Assembly (NCBI GenBank): GCA_017984655.1
Contig: JAGNZB010000074.1
Location: 1 to 5,853, forward strand
Direction of reading: 5' to 3'
Length of the DNA stretch: 5,853 nucleotides
Source: Candidatus Altimarinota bacterium
GTDB lineage: Bacteria; Patescibacteriota; Gracilibacteria; RBG-16-42-10
In this document: piece after piece, positions 4,010 to 5,853 of the stretch
Layout of the letters: each line of letters opens with the position of its first letter
How positions within the stretch are numbered: position 1 is the stretch's first letter
Notes under the pieces: model-generated
What the model saw: only the letters and a program-made list of their open reading frames with translations
Told to the model about the DNA's origin: nothing
Databases searched by the model: none
Translations under genes and position numbers: made by a program

Positions 4010-5853
4010 AAACTAGTGCCAGCGTTACTAATACTACTGGATTGCGCTCGGTTTTCTTGAATAGGTGCTGACTGACTGCACTCTGGATCAAGTTCTTGAG
4101 CTGCTCACTGTCTTGCTGTAGTAGCTCTGCATGCTTGGTGAAGAGGTCTTGAATCAATGTTTTTGCTTCAGCAATCAGAATGTCACCACCACGAACGTAG
4201 ATAAATCCACGAGTGGTGATCTCCGTTGGAGAAACGAGCTCTTTTCTTTGCTTGCTGGCAACGAGGTTGATGATGAAGATACCATCTTGTGACATTTCAT
4301 GTCGTTCAGCAATGACACTCTCACTGACGTCTCCCATACCAAGTCCATCGATAGCGACTAAGTGATGTGGCGCCTTTTCCTTGAGCACATGAGCAACACC
4401 TTGAGGATTGAAGTCCATAATCGTGCCATTGTCAGGAATGATCGTGGTTTGCTCATTGTAGCCTACTTTAGCTGCAATTTCAGCGTGCTTACAGAGGAGG
4501 TAATGGTTACCTTCGATTGGCACAAAGTATTTGGGCTTGAGAATTCTGAGCAAGAGCTTGGTATCTTCTGCTTTGGCGTGGCCACCAGCATGGATTTCCA
4601 TATTGCGGTAGTTGATTGCCTTGGCACCCAGACGATACAGTCTATCCATGAGCTGTCCGACACTTTGTTCATTACCAGGAATAATTGATGATGAGAAGAC
4701 TACTGTGTCGCCTTTTTGAATCTGGACAAACCGATGTTCACCTAAGGCTGCTTTCATCAATGCGGCATTCTTTTCACCTTGAGCACCGGTCAAGATGATT
4801 GTTACTTGTTCTGGTCTTAGCCGATTCGCTTCCTGTACAGTAATCAATGTATGTGGTGCGACACGCATGTATTTGAGATTGCGTGCGATCATGACATTGT
4901 TGGTCATTGTTCTACCAAGCAGTACTACTTTGCGGCCGTACTGTTCGGCAAGTGTGATGATTTGTTGTACGCGGCTGAGATTGGATGCGAATGTACCAAT
5001 GATCAAACGAGCCTTGGCCTTCATAAAGATACCATCGAGCGGATCACGAATGGCGCTCTCAGAAGTCTGAGAACCATCTTGATAAGCATTGGTACTATCA
5101 CAGAATGCGGCTGTGATACCGCGGTCGCCAATCTTGGCCATCTTGCCAAAGTCGATCACTTCATCATTGACGGGGTTGAGGTCGATTTTCCAGTCGCCAG
5201 TGTGGACAAAGTTGCCTGCAGGAGTACCGATGACGACACCAACAGCATCAGGGATACTGTGATTGACTCGAAAAAAGTCGATAGTAAATGGGCCAACTTT
5301 GAGTGTGTCTTGAGGATCAATCACTTGGATGTTGAGCTTTTGATTTGTTTCTTCTTGACGTTTGAGAATCAAAGCTGATGTGAGGCGAGTACAATACAAT
5401 GGAATTTGTAATCCCAGTCTTGGCATCACATGAGGAATACCACCAATATGATCGAGATGACCATGGGTGATGATCACTGCTTTGATGTTTTTCTCTTTGC
5501 CTTTGAAATAGCTGTAGTCAGCAACTGCATAGTCGATACCATGCATGTTTTCATCGGGAAATTGTAATCCCATGTCGACAATAATAGCGCTGTCGCCGTA
5601 TTCGAATGCAAATGAGTTTTTGCCCACTTCTTCTAGGCCTCCGAGAGCGATAATACGCACATTGTTGGGAGCTAGAGCTGGTACTGGACGATCATGCTCG
5701 TTATTGGTTTCAGTGACCTGGAAATTACGAACCATGCCGGGACGGAATTGTTGGCGACGAGGGTCATGGCGACGGTTGTTGTTATTGTGTTGAGGGCGAT
5801 TCTGTCCACCGTTTGGTTGTGCTTGGTTCTGGTGTGGTCTTGGTTGGTTTGGA
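4008..5853 (-). CDS. rnj: Ribonuclease J (metallo-beta-lactamase/beta-CASP RNase), 5' partial
   Basis: RNase J degrades and processes RNA in the cytoplasm as a 5'-3' exonuclease and endonuclease. Residues are numbered from the Met at 5733-5735. HGHLDH (91-96), His159, HTGD (178-181) and CDSTNA (212-217) form the metallo-beta-lactamase core. GRTMTNN (274-280), TGAQGE (316-321), SSSIIPGNE (348-356) and HAGGHA (382-387) are beta-CASP motifs. The C-terminal domain includes SQDGIF and TTRGFIYVRGG. At motif C, where characterised RNase J has PVHGE, this protein has PIEGN (406-410), so Glu408 replaces His. That Met is internal: the frame stays open to the window edge, adding at least 39 residues, of which 30 are N, Q, R or P, a disordered tail like those of some actinobacterial and CPR RNase J proteins. 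The true start lies outside. At least 614 residues are present against about 555 in Bacillus RNase J1. A strong terminator follows. Confidence 0.95.
   Translation of the reverse strand, partial: PNQPRPHQNQAQPNGGQNRPQHNNNNRRHDPRRQQFRPGMVRNFQVTETNNEHDRPVPALAPNNVRIIALGGLEEVGKNSFAFEYGDSAIIVDMGLQFPDENMHGIDYAVADYSYFKGKEKNIKAVIITHGHLDHIGGIPHVMPRLGLQIPLYCTRLTSALILKRQEETNQKLNIQVIDPQDTLKVGPFTIDFFRVNHSIPDAVGVVIGTPAGNFVHTGDWKIDLNPVNDEVIDFGKMAKIGDRGITAAFCDSTNAYQDGSQTSESAIRDPLDGIFMKAKARLIIGTFASNLSRVQQIITLAEQYGRKVVLLGRTMTNNVMIARNLKYMRVAPHTLITVQEANRLRPEQVTIILTGAQGEKNAALMKAALGEHRFVQIQKGDTVVFSSSIIPGNEQSVGQLMDRLYRLGAKAINYRNMEIHAGGHAKAEDTKLLLRILKPKYFVPIEGNHYLLCKHAEIAAKVGYNEQTTIIPDNGTIMDFNPQGVAHVLKEKAPHHLVAIDGLGMGDVSESVIAERHEMSQDGIFIINLVASKQRKELVSPTEITTRGFIYVRGGDILIAEAKTLIQDLFTKHAELLQQDSEQLKNLIQSAVSQHLFKKTERNPVVLVTLALV

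Noticed and set aside
4851..5378. 175-codon open frame opposite RNase J
   Set aside because: It lies antisense to the conserved, motif-rich RNase J frame and shows no domain-like pattern.
5733..5735. Met at 5735 as the RNase J start
   Set aside because: The frame continues without a stop to the window edge, and the upstream composition is that of a disordered RNase J tail, so this Met is more likely internal.

Overview
This window most likely comes from a Patescibacteria (CPR) genome, possibly of the Microgenomates or Saccharibacteria type. Four things suggest this: compact extracytoplasmic genes of kinds common in that group (PEGA plus beta-propeller protein, membrane-anchored thioredoxin, sortase), an RNase J with a low-complexity N-terminal tail and an altered beta-CASP motif C, starts without clear Shine-Dalgarno sequences, and a repeat-packed intergenic island. 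All five stops are TAA or TAG and no in-frame TGA is seen, so the data fit the standard bacterial code. The lineage is an inference from protein character only.

Layout. Positions 1-2500 carry three plus-strand genes in a probable operon: the 3' part of an M23/LytM-fold protein that has lost part of its catalytic site, a membrane-anchored thioredoxin-fold protein with a CQHC active site, and a PEGA-domain protein with a beta-propeller-like body. Positions 2501-3475 hold a minus-strand sortase whose stop codon directly abuts the stop of the PEGA gene. Positions 3476-4007 are non-coding: a good sigma70-type promoter for the sortase, then an island of repeats bounded by 36-bp imperfect inverted repeats and containing two copies of a hairpin repeat, with the RNase J terminator at its right end. 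Positions 4008-5853 hold minus-strand RNase J, which runs off the right edge of the window.

How the genes fit together. The first four products all appear to act at or outside the membrane: a cell-wall-type LytM domain, a thiol-disulfide protein, a membrane-anchored propeller and a transpeptidase. The four cysteines in the M23-like protein and the neighbouring thioredoxin make oxidative folding of exported proteins a reasonable guess. RNase J is a cytoplasmic RNA-decay enzyme and appears to be an unrelated neighbour. I see no convincing wholly new defence or mobile system. The most unusual material is the 420-bp repeat island and the RNase J active-site substitution.
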